DNA of 64,000 nucleotides from Clostridia bacterium UC5.1-2E3. GTDB taxonomy: Bacteria; Bacillota; Clostridia; Lachnospirales; Lachnospiraceae. The stretch's first letter is position 1. Each line of letters starts with the position of its first letter. This document shows, piece by piece, positions 49,595-60,329 of the stretch. Under the pieces are notes generated by a model. That model was not told the DNA's origin and made no database searches. It saw nothing but the letters and a program-made list of their open reading frames with translations. Made by a program: the position numbers and the translations under genes. The stretch spans positions 169,628 through 233,627 of the forward strand of contig BBZO01000001.1 of assembly GCA_001304875.1 (NCBI GenBank), read 5' to 3'.

Positions 49595-50364
49595 ATGGTA
49601 AGCTTCGATTTGGACATGACACTTTTAGACCATAAAACCTGGAAAATTCCCGACAGCGCCATGGAGGCCATCGAGCGGATGCGGGGCAGGCACCGGATCG
49701 TGCTGGCCACCGGCCGCGACATGGACAACCGCTACAGCGAGGGCCTCAAGGAGCTGATACGCCCGGACGCCATCGTGCACCTGAACGGGACGAAGGTGAC
49801 CGTCGGCGAACAGGTGATTTTCGAGCATTTCTTTTCCAAGGAGACGCTTAGGGAGCTTCTTACATACTGCGATGCAGCTGGGTACGGCATGGGGATCACC
49901 GTGGGCTGGGAGGATTTCTACACCCATCCGGAGGTGATCTCCGCCATGGATGTGGCCCGATGGGGCAGGAGCGACCGGGATTTTAAGGACTGGAGGAAGC
50001 TCCTTGAGATGCCCGTGCGGACGCTGGCCTTCGTGGGAAATGAGGAGCAGGCGAAGGATCTGGAGCGGCGGTTCCCCCAGCTTAATTTTCCCATGTTTGC
50101 CGGAAAGACGGGGGCGGACGTCATTGAGAAGGGCATGTCGAAGGCCGAGGGCTGATCCGCTTAAGCCGCTATTTCGGCGAGAAAGAGGATCTGTCCCAGC
50201 TCATCGCCTTCGGCGACAGCATGAACGATTACGAGATTATCCGGGCCGCCGGCATCGGCATCGCCATGGGAAATGCCATCGAGGAGCTGAAAACCGCCGC
50301 CGACTACGTGACCGACGACATCGGCCGGGACGGCGTCTACAAAGCGTGCCTGCATTTTGGCTGA
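49595..50364 (+). CDS. HAD-superfamily Cof-type phosphatase (one frameshift)
   Basis: Repaired length about 256 residues. The nucleophile motif VSFDLDMTLLD (DxDxT), motif II LATGRD, and the C-terminal IAFGDSMNDYEIIRAAGIGI with GDxxND give the Cof/type IIB HAD fold acting on sugar phosphates or cofactors. One base is missing near 50153 (repair KAEGLIRLSRYFGEKED). The start is uncertain: GGAGG is at 49577-49581, too far from ATG 49595, so another indel may lie in this leader and the true start may be a few codons upstream. Confidence 0.85.
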
Positions 50365-50390
50365 TTTAGGTTTTCTTTTTCCTATATTAG

Positions 50391-50399
50391 TGATATAAT
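50391..50399 (+). promoter_or_regulatory. Extended -10 promoter of asnA
   Basis: TGATATAAT, an extended -10 box, with a weak -35 TTTTCT 17 bases before TATAAT; 37 bases before the ATG. Confidence 0.55.
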
Positions 50400-50435
50400 C
50401 GAAAAATATTATAAAAAACAGAACAGGAGAGAGCT

Positions 50436-51444
50436 ATGGAACATTTCATCATACCGGAGGGCTACACTCCGGGCATCGACTTAAAGGAGACCCAGGCGGG
50501 CATCAAGAGCATTAAGGATTTTTCCAGAAGGAGCTGGCGAAGCAGTTAAATCTTCACCGCGTATCGGCGCCGCTGTTCGTGCTGCCGGAATCCGGACTCA
50601 ATGACAACTTAAACGGCGTGGAGCGCCCGGTGCGCTTCGGCGTGAAGGAGCAGAACGAGCGGGAGGCGGAGATCGTCCACTCCCTGGCCAAGTGGAAACG
50701 CTATGCGTTAAAGAAGTACGGCTTCGAGGTGGGCGAGGGCCTTTACACCGATATGAGCGCCATCCGCAGGGATGAGGAGACCGACAACATCCACTCCATC
50801 TACGTGGACCAGTGGGACTGGGAGAAGATTATTTCTAAAGAGGACAGAACCGCGAATACCTTGAGCAGGTGGTGAAGGCCATCTATAAGACGCTCAAGGT
50901 GACCGAGGACTACATGGCCTACAAATATGAGTACGTGGGACGCGTGCTGCCCGAGAACATTTTCTTCATCACCTCCCAGGAGCTGGAGGACATGTACCCC
51001 GGCTGCACCCCGAAGGAGAGGGAGTATAACATCGTGAAGCTGAAGGGCGCCGTCTTCATCGAGCAGATTGGCGGCAAATTGAAATCCGGCGAGCCCCACG
51101 ACGGCAGAGCACCGGACTACGACGACTGGAAGTTAAACGGCGATATTTTAGTGTACTATCCGGTGCTGGACATCGCGCTGGAGCTCTCCTCCATGGGAAT
51201 CCGCGTGGATGAGGAGGCTTTAAAGGAGCAGCTTGCCGTATGCGGCTGCGAGGAGCGGGCCCAGCTGGAGTTCCAGAAGGCGCTCTTAAACGGCGAGCTT
51301 CCCTACACCGTGGGCGGCGGCATCGGACAGTCCAGACTCTGCATGTTCTTCCTTAGGAAGGCCCACATCGGCGAGGTGCAGAGCTCCGTGTGGCCCGACG
51401 AGGTGAGAGCGGAAGCGGAGAAGAGAAATATTCCTATTTTATAA
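50436..51444 (+). CDS. asnA: Aspartate-ammonia ligase (two frameshifts)
   Basis: Repaired length about 336 residues. Class II synthetase-like enzyme making asparagine from aspartate, ammonia and ATP. Features: [53 protein letters not shown] and [19 protein letters not shown] (motif 3 region). One T is missing near 50523 (repair [16 protein letters not shown]) and one base near 50852 (repair [15 protein letters not shown]). Single gene with its own promoter and a CAGGAGA site. Confidence 0.93.
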
Positions 51445-51468
51445 GAAATAATTTCACGGGGGTGAAAC

Positions 51469-52875
51469 GTGAATACATACGATCTTGTCATTATCGGAGG
51501 CGGGCCGGGCGGTTACACGGCGGCCTTGAAGGCGGCCAAGCTGGGCATGAAGGTGGCCGTGGTGGAGAGCGAGCGGCTGGGCGGCAACTGCATAAACCGC
51601 GGGTGTATCCCGACGAAGGCGCTTCTCCATGCGGCCAGCGTCTACACAGACATGAAGAACCGGGATCGCTTCGGGCTTCTGGCCTCGCAGGTGGGATTTG
51701 ATTTCTCCAGGATGCAGGCCTACAAGGAGGAGACCGTGGATGCCTACCGGGCCACGATCCAGGAGGATTTTGACCGGGAGGGCGTGGAGCTCATCATGGG
51801 CCACGGCACGCTCCACGGGAACCGCATCGTGGAGGTCAACACCGAAGATAAAAGCTTTTTCCTGCAGGGAAACCATGTGATACTGGCGGCGGGATCCCGC
51901 CCCATCATCCCGGACATTCCCGGCATCGCGCTGCCCGGCGTCTATACCAGCCGGCAGATTCTCGGGGAGCGGGAGTGGAAGTTTGACAGTCTGACCATCA
52001 TCGGCGGCGGCATTATCGGCGTGGAGTTCGCGACGATTTTCAGCGAGCTGGGCGCGAAGGTGACGCTGGTGGAGCAGCAGGAGCGTCTGCTGGCGAAGCA
52101 GGATGAGCTCATATCCGGAGCGCTTAAGGAGAGTCTGGAGGCCAAGGGCGTCGAGGTGCTCTGCGGCGCCGTGGTGGAGAGCATTTCCAGGGAGGAGAAG
52201 CTGGCGGCCAATATCCGGATGGCCGGTCAGTGGAGACAGGTCGTCTCTGACGCGATCCTCATCTCCGTGGGAAGAAGACCCCGGATGCAGGGACTTCTGG
52301 CGGAGGACGCAGGGGTGGAGCTGGAAAACGGCCTGATCCGCGTCAGCGACGAGTTCAAGACAAGCGCGGAGGGCGTGTTTGCCGTGGGCGATCTGGTCTC
52401 CCGGATCCAGCTGGCCCATGTGGCGGCGGCCCAGGGAACCTACGTGGTGGAGAAGATCGCCGGGATGGCCCACGGAACCCAGCTCTCGGTGGTTCCCAAC
52501 GGCATGTTTGTGGTACTGCCCGTGGTTCCCAACTGCATTTATACCAACCCGGAGATCGCCACCGTGGGCATCACGGAGGCCACGGCACATAAGTACCACA
52601 TGAAGGTTAAATGCGGCCAGGCATTCATGGACCGGAACGGAAAGTCCATCATCTGCCGCGAGAACGGCGGCTTTATCCGCCTGATTTTCGAGGCCTACTC
52701 CAACACCCTGGTGGGGGCGCAGATGATGTGTCCGCGGGCCACGGATATGATCGGGGAGATGGCTACGGCCATTTCCAACGGCCTGACGGCGTTCCAGCTG
52801 ACCATGGCCATGAGAGCGCATCCGACCTACAGCGAGACCATCGCGCTGGCCATCGAGGATGCCATGCGGGGATAA
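51469..52875 (+). CDS. lpdA: Dihydrolipoamide dehydrogenase-type pyridine nucleotide-disulfide oxidoreductase
   Basis: 468 residues, intact. FAD-binding VIIGGGPGGYTAALKAAKLG, the redox-active disulfide GGNCINRGCIPTKAL (Cys41, Cys46), NAD-binding TIIGGGIIGVEFATIFSELG, and the C-terminal catalytic AMRAHPTYSET. It reoxidises protein-bound dihydrolipoamide (glycine cleavage or 2-oxoacid complexes). No lipoyl-complex genes are adjacent. Start GTG 51469 has GGGGGTGA upstream. Confidence 0.9.
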   Translation: MNTYDLVIIGGGPGGYTAALKAAKLGMKVAVVESERLGGNCINRGCIPTKALLHAASVYTDMKNRDRFGLLASQVGFDFSRMQAYKEETVDAYRATIQEDFDREGVELIMGHGTLHGNRIVEVNTEDKSFFLQGNHVILAAGSRPIIPDIPGIALPGVYTSRQILGEREWKFDSLTIIGGGIIGVEFATIFSELGAKVTLVEQQERLLAKQDELISGALKESLEAKGVEVLCGAVVESISREEKLAANIRMAGQWRQVVSDAILISVGRRPRMQGLLAEDAGVELENGLIRVSDEFKTSAEGVFAVGDLVSRIQLAHVAAAQGTYVVEKIAGMAHGTQLSVVPNGMFVVLPVVPNCIYTNPEIATVGITEATAHKYHMKVKCGQAFMDRNGKSIICRENGGFIRLIFEAYSNTLVGAQMMCPRATDMIGEMATAISNGLTAFQLTMAMRAHPTYSETIALAIEDAMRG

Positions 52876-52924
52876 TTTTCTGTTTGACGACTGATAATAA
52901 TACGGAGCAAGGAGGAACAGGAAA

Positions 52925-54711
52925 ATGAATCAGAAACTGGAAGCGCTCCGCGCGCGCATGCGGGAGCGGGGCATCGACGCCTATCTGGTGCCGACGGCGG
53001 ATTTTCACGAGTCGGAGTATGTGAGCGATCACTTTAAATGCCGGGAGTATCTGTCCGGCTTCACCGGCTCTGCGGCGACCGTGGTGGTCACCATGGACGA
53101 GGCGGGGCTCTGGACCGACGGCCGGTATTTCGTGCAGGCCGCGAAGGAACTGGAAGGAAGCGGCATCATGCTCTTTCGCATGGGCCAGGAGGGCGTGCCT
53201 ACTGTAATGGAATATATTGGGACGCATGTACCTGCAGGCGGGACCCTGGGCTTTGACGGCCGCGTGGTGAACCGCCGGATGGGCGAGGAGCTGGAAACGG
53301 CGATGGCGAAAAAGAACGCCTGCGTGGCCTGTGACATGGATCTGGTGGGAGAGATCTGGGAGAACCGTCCGGCGCTACCCGGCGGACCGGTGTGGATCCT
53401 GGATATGAAATATGCCGGAAAATCGGCGGCGGAGAAGCTCCGTGCGCTGCGGGAGGACATGGAAAAGGCCGGCGCCGGCGTCCACATTCTGACGACGTTA
53501 GACGATATCGCGTGGCTCCTCAATCTGAGAGGAAATGACATCGAGTGTACGCCCACATTTATCTCCTACATGATGGTGACGGCGGAGCGCGCGGTGCTCT
53601 ATATAAATGAGGATAAGCTGGATGAGAACGTGCGCGCCTATCTGGGCCGGGGAAGGAGTCCGGACCGCAGGCTACGGCGAGATTTATGAGGATGCGGCGA
53701 AGCTTCACGGGGAGACCGTTCTCCTGGAAAAGGAGAAGGTGAACTACCGTCTCTGCGACTGCATCCCAGAAGACAATGCGGTCATAAGCAGGATGAACCC
53801 CACGTCGCTTACGAAGGCGGCGAAGAACCCGGTGGAGGTGGAGAATACGCGCCGGGCCCATATAAAGGACGGCGTGGCAGTCACCCGCTTCATCTGCTGG
53901 CTGAAGAAAAACATCGGAAGATTCCGATGGATGAGATTCTCGTGGATGAAAAACTCACGGAGTTTAAGAAGCAGCAGGAGGGCTTCCTGGGCTTAAGTTT
54001 TAAGACTATTGCGGCGTACGGAAGCAACGCGGCCATGTGCCACTACAAGGCCGACGAGAAAAACTGCCGGGCGCTTGAGCCCCGCGGATTCCTGCTGGTG
54101 GATGCGGGGAGCCAGTACCTGGAGGGAACCACGGACATGACCAGGACCATCGCGCTGGGGCCGCTGTCAAAGGAGGAGTCGGAGTGCTTTACGCTGGTGC
54201 TCTGCAGCATGCTCCGTCTGGCGGACGCGAAATTTCTCCATGGCTGCAGCGGCATGAATCTGGACTATGTGGCCAGGGAGCTTTTCTGGCGCAGGGGGCT
54301 GGACTTCAACCACGGCACCGGACACGGCGTCGGATATCTCTCGGGCGTCCATGAGCGTCCCAACGGCTTTCGCTGGCGCGTGGTGCCGGAGAGACAGGAC
54401 AGCGCAGTGCTTGAGGAGGGCATGGTGACCTCCGACGAGCCGGGACTGTATTTTGAGGGAAAATTCGGCATCCGCACGGAGAATCTCCTGGTGTGTCTTA
54501 AGGACTATAAAATGAGTACGGCCAGTTTATGAAGTTCGAGCACCTGACCTTCTGTCCCATCGACCTGGACGCCATCGACGTCTCGCTCATGGAGCCGCGG
54601 GATAAGGAGCTTTTAAACGAATATCACAGGGCTGTGTACGAGAAGATTTCCCCCTATCTGGACGGGGAGGAAAAAGAGTGGCTTAAGGAGGCCACGCGGC
54701 CGGTTGCGTAG
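52925..54711 (+). CDS. pepP: Xaa-Pro aminopeptidase, M24 family (three frameshifts)
   Basis: Repaired length about 595 residues: two N-terminal creatinase-like domains (DAYLVPTADFHESEYVSDHF, REYLSGFTGSAATVVVTMDE, LWTDGRYFVQAAKEL), then the pita-bread catalytic domain with metal ligands in LVDAGSQYLEGTTDMTRTIA, DFNHGTGHGVGYLSGVHE and MVTSDEPGLYFEGKFGIRTE. It removes N-terminal residues before proline. One G seems extra near 53649 (repair AYLAGEGVRTAGYGE); single bases are missing near 53925 and 54510. AAGGAGG site. Confidence 0.92.
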
Positions 54712-54732
54712 ACCGGGGAAAGGACGGGAGTT

Positions 54733-55385
54733 ATGAAATTTTTTATTGATACTGCCAATGTGGACGAGATCCGGCAGGCGGCGGATATGGGCATTATCTG
54801 CGGCGTCACCACCAACCCCTCGCTGATTGCGAAGGAGGGAAGGGATTTTAAGGAAGTGATTTCCCAGATCGCCTCCATCGTGGACGGCCCTATCAGCGGC
54901 GAGGTGAAGGCCACCACCGTGGACGCGGAGGGGATGATCGCCGAGGGCCGCGAGATTGCGGCCATCCACCCCAACATGGTGGTGAAGATTCCCATGACGG
55001 CCGAGGGGCTTAAGGCCACCAGGGTGCTCTCCGCCGAGGGGATCAAGGTAAACGTGACGCTGATTTTCACGGCCAATCAGGCACTTTTAGCCGCCCGCGC
55101 GGCGCCGCCTTCGTATCGCCGTTTTTAGGCAGGCTGGATGACATTTCCCAGCCGGGCATTGCGCTGATCCGGACCATCATGGAGATCTTCGGGCTTCACG
55201 GCATCGAGACCGAGGTGATCGCCGCCAGCGTGAGAAACACGATCCATGTGACCGACTGCGCCCTGGCCGGCGCGGACATCGCCACGGTGCCCTTCAAGGT
55301 TCTGATGCAGATGGTGAACCATCCGCTGACAGATCAGGGAATCGAGAAGTTCCAGGCGGATTACCGGAAGGTGTTCGGAGAGTAG
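54733..55385 (+). CDS. Transaldolase, TalC/fructose-6-phosphate aldolase type (one frameshift)
   Basis: Repaired length about 217 residues. [33 protein letters not shown] and [20 protein letters not shown] with the Schiff-base Lys in KIPMT define the small transaldolase/FSA family. It acts in the non-oxidative pentose phosphate pathway. One G is missing near 55100 (repair [20 protein letters not shown]). It begins 21 bases after the aminopeptidase and is closed by a terminator. Confidence 0.92.
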
Positions 55386-55404
55386 AGCGTTTGGCGAAAT
55401 ACAT

Positions 55405-55443
55405 ACGCCGCAGGGACGTTTCTTCGTCTCTGCGGCGTTTCTG
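55405..55443 (+). terminator. Terminator after the transaldolase
   Basis: Stem of ACGCCGCAG with CTGCGGCGT extended by GACG/CGTC, followed by TTTCT. Confidence 0.75.
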
Positions 55444-55469
55444 CGCCAGAGAATACACTCTGCCGGAGG

Positions 55470-55664
55470 TTACGCCCCGCCGGGGCCGTCACGCCTCGGA
55501 ACTTCGTCGGGAATGACGTTGGTGGCCTGCGTGCGGCTGCGGTTGTAGTCGATTTCCGGTGTGTTGTTGTCCCCATAGGGAACCAGATCCTCTGCGGATT
55601 CGCGCGTGCTCCCGCCGCGCAGGCTGTTTTTGTCCTGGGACTCATTCTGGCTGTGGTTTTCCAT
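55470..55664 (-). CDS. Small hydrophilic protein of unknown function
   Basis: 64 residues, MENHSQNESQDKNSLRGGST to NVIPDEVPRRDGPGGA. Rich in Asn, Ser, Glu and Arg with almost no hydrophobic core, so probably disordered; no Cys or membrane segment. AAAGGAGG lies 11 bases before ATG 55664; an in-frame GTG at 55676 is the alternative. Similar short hydrophilic proteins occur among spore-associated proteins, but I cannot assign it. Confidence 0.6.
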   Translation of the reverse strand: MENHSQNESQDKNSLRGGSTRESAEDLVPYGDNNTPEIDYNRSRTQATNVIPDEVPRRDGPGGA

Positions 55665-55767
55665 GCGGCACTGCACCTCCTTTCGCGTGATGCTTCATTG
55701 ACTGGGTGATTGTCTGTGCTTAGTATCCCATTTTTGCGAAAAATTATGTTATAAAAGGAAGCATGTA

Positions 55768-56601
55768 ATGAAACATTTGATAGATATTACCGATTTTTCC
55801 ACGCCGGAGCTGGATGTGTACGCGCGGCTGACGGAAAATCAGCTTTTGAACCGGCACGAGCCGGAGAAAGGGATTTTTATTGCGGAAAGCCCCAAGGTCA
55901 TCGGGCGGGCGCTGGACGCGGGCTGCGTGCCGATCTCGTTTCTGATGGAGAGAAAGCATGCGGAGGGGGAGGCGAAGCCCCTGTTGGAGCGCTGCGGGGA
56001 CATTCCGGTCTACATGGCGGAGTTTGATGTGCTGACACAGCTCACCGGATTTCAGCTGACCCGCGGGATGCTCTGCGCCATGCGCCGCCCGCCGCAGCCT
56101 GCCGTCCGGGAGGTGTGCGCGAAGGCCCGGCGCATCGCCGTGCTGGAGCACGTGGTGAATCCCACCAACGTGGGGGCCATTTTCCGCTCGGCGGCGGCCC
56201 TGGGGATGGATGCGGTGCTTCTGACGCCGGACTGCAGTGATCCGCTGTACCGCCGGGCCATCCGGGTGAGTATGGGAACGGTGTTTCAGATTCCATGGGC
56301 TTATTTTGAGGACGAGGACTGGCAGGAGCGGGGACCCTCCATCCTGGGCAGCCTGGGCTTTGCGACTGCGGCCATGGCGCTCAGGGAGGACTCGGTGAGC
56401 ATCGATGACCCGCGCCTTCTCTCCGAAGAACGGCTGGCTGTCGTTCTGGGGGCCGAGGGGGACGGGCTGACCGACAGGACCATCGACCGCTGTGATTACA
56501 CCGTCCGCATCCCCATGTCCCACGGCGTGGATTCCCTGAATGTGGCGGCTGCCAGCGCGGTGGCGTTCTGGCAGCTGGGAAGGCCGGAAAACGGTGAATA
56601 A
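55768..56601 (+). CDS. SpoU/TrmH-family RNA 2'-O-methyltransferase
   Basis: 277 residues, intact. SPOUT knot motifs: VLEHVVNPTNVGAIFRSAAA, AVVLGAEGDGLTDRTIDRCD and VRIPMSHGVDSLNVAAASAV. It methylates a ribose in rRNA or tRNA; the N-terminal domain resembles substrate-binding domains of rRNA members, but the site is unknown. tRNA-Glu follows after 70 bases under its own promoter. Confidence 0.9.
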   Translation: MKHLIDITDFSTPELDVYARLTENQLLNRHEPEKGIFIAESPKVIGRALDAGCVPISFLMERKHAEGEAKPLLERCGDIPVYMAEFDVLTQLTGFQLTRGMLCAMRRPPQPAVREVCAKARRIAVLEHVVNPTNVGAIFRSAAALGMDAVLLTPDCSDPLYRRAIRVSMGTVFQIPWAYFEDEDWQERGPSILGSLGFATAAMALREDSVSIDDPRLLSEERLAVVLGAEGDGLTDRTIDRCDYTVRIPMSHGVDSLNVAAASAVAFWQLGRPENGE

Positions 56602-56620
56602 AATTTTTTTAAAAAACTGC

Positions 56621-56649
56621 TTGCATTCTTCCTGGCCGTATGCTATAAT
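56621..56649 (+). promoter_or_regulatory. Promoter of tRNA-Glu
   Basis: -35 TTGCAT (56621-56626), 17-bp spacer, -10 TATAAT (56644-56649). Confidence 0.85.
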
Positions 56650-56670
56650 CTTTTTTGTTCGACACAATAC

Positions 56671-56742
56671 GGCCTATTGGTCAAGCGGTCAAGACGCCGC
56701 CCTCTCACGGCGGAAACCCGGGTTCGATTCCCGGATAGGTCA
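56671..56742 (+). tRNA. tRNA-Glu (anticodon CTC)
   Basis: 72 nt. Acceptor GGCCTAT/ATAGGTC, anticodon arm CCGCC-CTCTCAC-GGCGG, T arm CCCGG-TTCGATT-CCGGG. CCA is not encoded. Confidence 0.95.
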
Positions 56743-56751
56743 TAGGAACAG

Positions 56752-56790
56752 AAAAAACCATCGCAGGAGCAGATCCGGCGATGGTTTTTT
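56752..56790 (+). terminator. Terminator of tRNA-Glu
   Basis: Stem AAAAAACCATCGC/GCGATGGTTTTTT, 13-nt loop. Confidence 0.9.
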
Positions 56791-56851
56791 GTGCTTTTCT
56801 CCTCCATTCTTTATATAATATACTAACTGAAAAAATAAGGAATGGTTTACA

Positions 56852-58110
56852 ATGACACTCATAAGAACGATGGAAACGCCGGCGGGAGATAAGGGATACC
56901 TGCAGGTGCAGGTGGTAAATATTGAAAACAATTTTCCCATCCAGGGGGCGAGAGTCTCTATCTCGTACAAGGGGGATCCGGGAAGGCCTCTGGAGGAGGT
57001 GATGACCAACAGCTCCGGCCAGACGGAGAACGTATCCTTAAATGCGCCGCCCAAATCCTACAGCCTGGCGCCCGGCCTGGAGCAGCCGTATTCGGAGTAT
57101 AACCTGATGGTGACGGCCTCCGGCTTCGAGCCGCTAGAGATCTCCGGCACGGAGATCCTGTCGGGCACCACGGCGCTGCAGCCGGTGCGCCTCCAGCCGG
57201 AGGGGGAAGGCCTCCAGCGGGAGCAGCCGGTGGTCATCCCGGATCACACGCTGTACGGCTACTATCCGCCGAAGATCGCGGAGGATGAGATAAAGCCGGT
57301 GAACGAGAGCGGCGAGATCGTGCTGAGCCGGGTGGTGGTTCCCGAGACCATCGTCGTCCACGACGGCACGCCCACCGACTCCACGGCGACCAACTACTAT
57401 GTACCTTACCGGGACTACATCAAAAACGTGGCTTCCAGCGAGATCTACGCCACCTGGCCCCAGGCCTCCATCACGGCCAACGTGCTGGCCATCATGTCGT
57501 TTACCTTAAACCGGGTCTACACCGAGTGGTACCGGAATAAGGGCTATGATTTACCATCACCTCGTCAACGGCCTTCGACCACAAATGGATTTACGGGCGG
57601 AATATCTATGAGTCCATTTCACGCATTGTGGATGAGATTTTCAATAATTATTTATCCAGGCCGGAGGTGCGCCAGCCGATTCTCACGCAGTACTGCGACG
57701 GGAGGAGGGTGAGCTGCCAGGGTGGATGACACAATGGTTCATGCTCCCTCGGCGAACAAGGCTACAGCGCCATCCAGATTCTCCGCTACTTCTACGGAAA
57801 CGACATGTATATCAATACCGCAGATCAGATTTCCGGCATTCCCGCGTCCTGGCCGGGGGAGGACTTAAATCTCGGCTCCAGCGGCCCGAAGGTGCGGCAG
57901 CTCCAGCAGCAGCTGGACGCCATCTCGTCGGTTTACACGGCGATTCCCAAAATCGCGGTGGACGGATTTTACGGCCCGGCGACCGCGGAGGCGGTGGGAG
58001 AGTTCCAGTCCATTTTCGGAATCCCCGTGACGGGAGTGGTAGATTTCACTACCTGGTATAAGATTTCGCATATTTACGTGGCAGTGACCAGGATCGCGGA
58101 GCTGAATTGA
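56852..58110 (+). CDS. SleC-like spore cortex-lytic protein with peptidoglycan-binding domain (three frameshifts)
   Basis: Repaired length about 420 residues. An N-terminal carboxypeptidase-regulatory-like beta domain (GYLQVQVVNIENNFPIQGAR) precedes a SpoIID/SleC-type region (VPYRDYIKNVASSEIYATWP, NVLAIMSFTLNRVYTEWYRN) and a C-terminal PG-binding domain (NLGSSGPKVRQLQQQLDAIS, DGFYGPATAEAVGEFQ). Length and domain order resemble clostridial SleC, which cleaves spore cortex during germination after processing by Csp proteases. One base is missing near 57552 and near 57720; two G are missing near 57743 (repair MTQWGSCSLGEQGYSAIQ). No csp gene is adjacent. Confidence 0.72.
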
Positions 58111-58236
58111 GAAAAATCCGCGAAAACAGGTGAAAAACTTCAAATATTTAGTGATTGCAATTTTTAATAGTAGTGATATAATAATGTGACACAACAAGAA
58201 AAATCCATAACGAAAGAAAAGGAAAGGTGTTAAGTA

Positions 58237-59627
58237 ATGAGTCCTGAAGCTTCCGCGAAGCAGCTTAAAAAACCGCTTCCCAGGCCGGAGCCGAGTACAA
58301 TGGCATCACCGACGGCGTCATCTGGCAGCAGCTTTTACTGTTTTTCTTCCCGATTCTGTTCGGCACATTTTTTCAGCAGTTATACAACACGGCGGACGCC
58401 GTCATCGTGGGACATTTCGTCGGCAAGGAAGCGCTGGCGGCGGTGGGAGGAACCACCGGAACTCTCATTAACCTTCTGGTAGGCTTTTTCGTGGGCTTAA
58501 GCTCCGGTGCGACGGTTATTATCTCGCAGTTTTACGGCGCGAAGCAGGATTCCCGCGTGAGCCACGCGGTTCACACAGCCATTGCATTTGCGATTGCCGG
58601 CGGCTTTGTGCTGATGCTGATTGGCTTTTTCGGTGCGCCCCTGGCGCTCCGGGCCATGGGAACCCCCGACGACATCATGGAGTACGCCCTTGTTTACATA
58701 AGAATCTATTTCCTGGGAACCATTGCCAACCTGATTTACAACATGGGAGCCGGCATCCTGCGCGCGGTGGGAGATTCCAAACGGCCGCTCTATTTCCTGA
58801 TGGCCAGCTGTCTCACCAACATCGTGCTGGACATCGTGCTGGTGGTGGGATTTCATATGAACGTCATGGGCGCAGCCATTGCGACCATTTCCTCCCAGGC
58901 AGTCAGCGCCATTCTGGTGATCGTCGTCCTCACGCGGACCAGCGACTCCTACAAGCTGATTTTCAGGAAACTGAAGCTTCACTATGTGCTCGTCGCGCGA
59001 ATCGTCCGCATCGGACTCCCGGCGGGACTCCAGTCGGTGATGTACTCGCTGTCCAACATCATTATCCAGTCCAGCATCAACTCCCTGGGCACGGATACCA
59101 TCGCGGCGTGGACGGCTTACGGAAAGATTGACACCATCTACTGGATGATCATTAACGCCTTCGGCATCTCCATCACCACCTTTGCCGGCCAGAACTTCGG
59201 CGCCGGCAAGTACGACCGTGTGCGCAAGGGCATCCGCGTCTGTCTGGGGATCAGCATGGGCGCCACGATCGCACTGAGCCTGTTTTTATACTTTTTCGGT
59301 TTCTACATCTTCCGCCTGTTTACCTCGGACCCGGCGGTACTGGAAATCGGACTCCAGATGATCCATTTCCTGGTGCCGATGTTCTTCACCTACATCTGCA
59401 TCGAGATCCTGTCCGGCGGCCTCCGCGGCGTGGGCGACTGCTGGATACCCATGATCATGACCGGCCTCGGCGTGTGCGTCCTCCGTGTCCTCTGGGTCAT
59501 CTTCGCCGTCCCCTACAACCGCACCATGATCATGGTAGCCGCCAGCTACCCCATCACCTGGACCATCACCTCCGTCCTGTTCGTGATTTACTACGTAAAA
59601 TTCAGCAAAATGCGGAAATACCGCTGA
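58237..59627 (+). CDS. MATE-family multidrug/organic cation exporter (one frameshift)
   Basis: Repaired length about 463 residues with twelve membrane helices in two halves. FFFPILFGTFFQQLYNTADA with VIVGHFVGKEALAAVGGTTG is the MATE N-lobe signature; RIGLPAGLQSVMYSLSNIII marks the C-lobe. It exports drugs or metabolites using Na+ or H+. One base is missing near 58280 in the short N-terminal tail (repair gives EYNGITDGVIWQQLLL). AAAGGAAAGG ribosome site. Monocistronic, closed by a strong terminator. Confidence 0.9.
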
Positions 59628-59648
59628 TAAATCTCATACCATCCTGAC

Positions 59649-59690
59649 AAAAGGGGCCCGTACCTGTCTCAGAACTCGCGGCCCCTTTTT
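59649..59690 (+). terminator. Terminator of the MATE gene
   Basis: 10-bp stem AAAAGGGGCC (59649-59658) with 59680-59689, then T. Confidence 0.85.
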
Positions 59691-59772
59691 CTTGCTTTTC
59701 ATGCCCCCAGAAAAATTTTAATATCATGATTTATGATATTGCCGAGGTCGAATCAACCACCAGCCCGAGAAG

Positions 59773-60018
59773 CAGGGGAAGGCATGGGGAGGATGGACAG
59801 CGACTAGAGGACCGATTCGGAACCGTTTAGCAGGACGGGGTGGGGAAAAGCCGGGTTGCGATCGGCGCACAACGCCGGATCGCAAAGGACACCCAAGAGC
59901 AAAATTTTATCAAAAATTTTGATCGCATGTGTCCGGTCCCGGTTTTTCCGTACCCCGTCCTGCTTAGCGGTTCCCATCGGTCCTCCCGGAGCAGTCATCC
60001 TCCCCATGCCTTCCCCTG
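59773..60018. repeat. 246-bp imperfect palindrome with internal hairpins (MITE-like or structured RNA element)
   Basis: The ends are perfect 23-bp inverted repeats (59773-59795 and 59996-60018). Inside, further paired blocks line up in order, for example 59829-59841 with 59952-59964 (13 bp, perfect). The apex holds two smaller hairpins: TGCGATCGGCG...CGCCGGATCGCA (59857-59884) and CAAAATTTT/AAAATTTTG (59900-59921). The short frames crossing it are by-products. It fills most of the gap between the MATE gene and the second cotJ operon. Confidence 0.85.
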
Positions 60019-60161
60019 CCCCCGCCTTATGGAGATTCCCCCTTCATCAAAAAAATAAAAATTTTCTCTGGAAATCCCCCCATAAATTCACCCATTTCAT
60101 TCTCCTCCCATCCGTCCATACTAAAAACGATCCCAAAAAAAACACGAAAGGAGAAAAAGAA

Positions 60162-60329
60162 ATGAGCATAGACAAACTATTTCACCGCGAACCGTCCCTT
60201 GCCATCGCCACCGTGCCCCGGCAAAGCTGGACAAAGCCGGCCGACTTAAAGCGCGGCCTGAAGCAGGGAACCATTTTCGACGAATTAAATCTCCCGTTTT
60301 ATATAGGAGGTGAGAAAAATGGCAGGTAG
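60162..60329 (+). CDS. cotJA: Spore coat-associated protein CotJA (copy 2)
   Basis: 55 residues, intact. LAIATVPRQSWTKPADLKRG and LKQGTIFDELNLPFYIGGEK match the CotJA core, shorter at the N-terminus than copy 1. AAAGGAGA site. Overlaps cotJB by 11 bases. CATACTAAAA at 60117-60126 might be a sporulation-type -10. Confidence 0.88.
   Translation: MSIDKLFHREPSLAIATVPRQSWTKPADLKRGLKQGTIFDELNLPFYIGGEKNGR

Noticed and set aside
51454..52821. A 455-codon minus-strand frame
   Set aside because: Antisense to the intact dihydrolipoamide dehydrogenase gene, with compositionally odd His/Leu/Arg-rich translation.
59804..60058. Short frames of 67-72 codons on both strands
   Set aside because: They lie inside the 246-bp palindrome, lack ribosome sites and mirror each other because of the symmetry.
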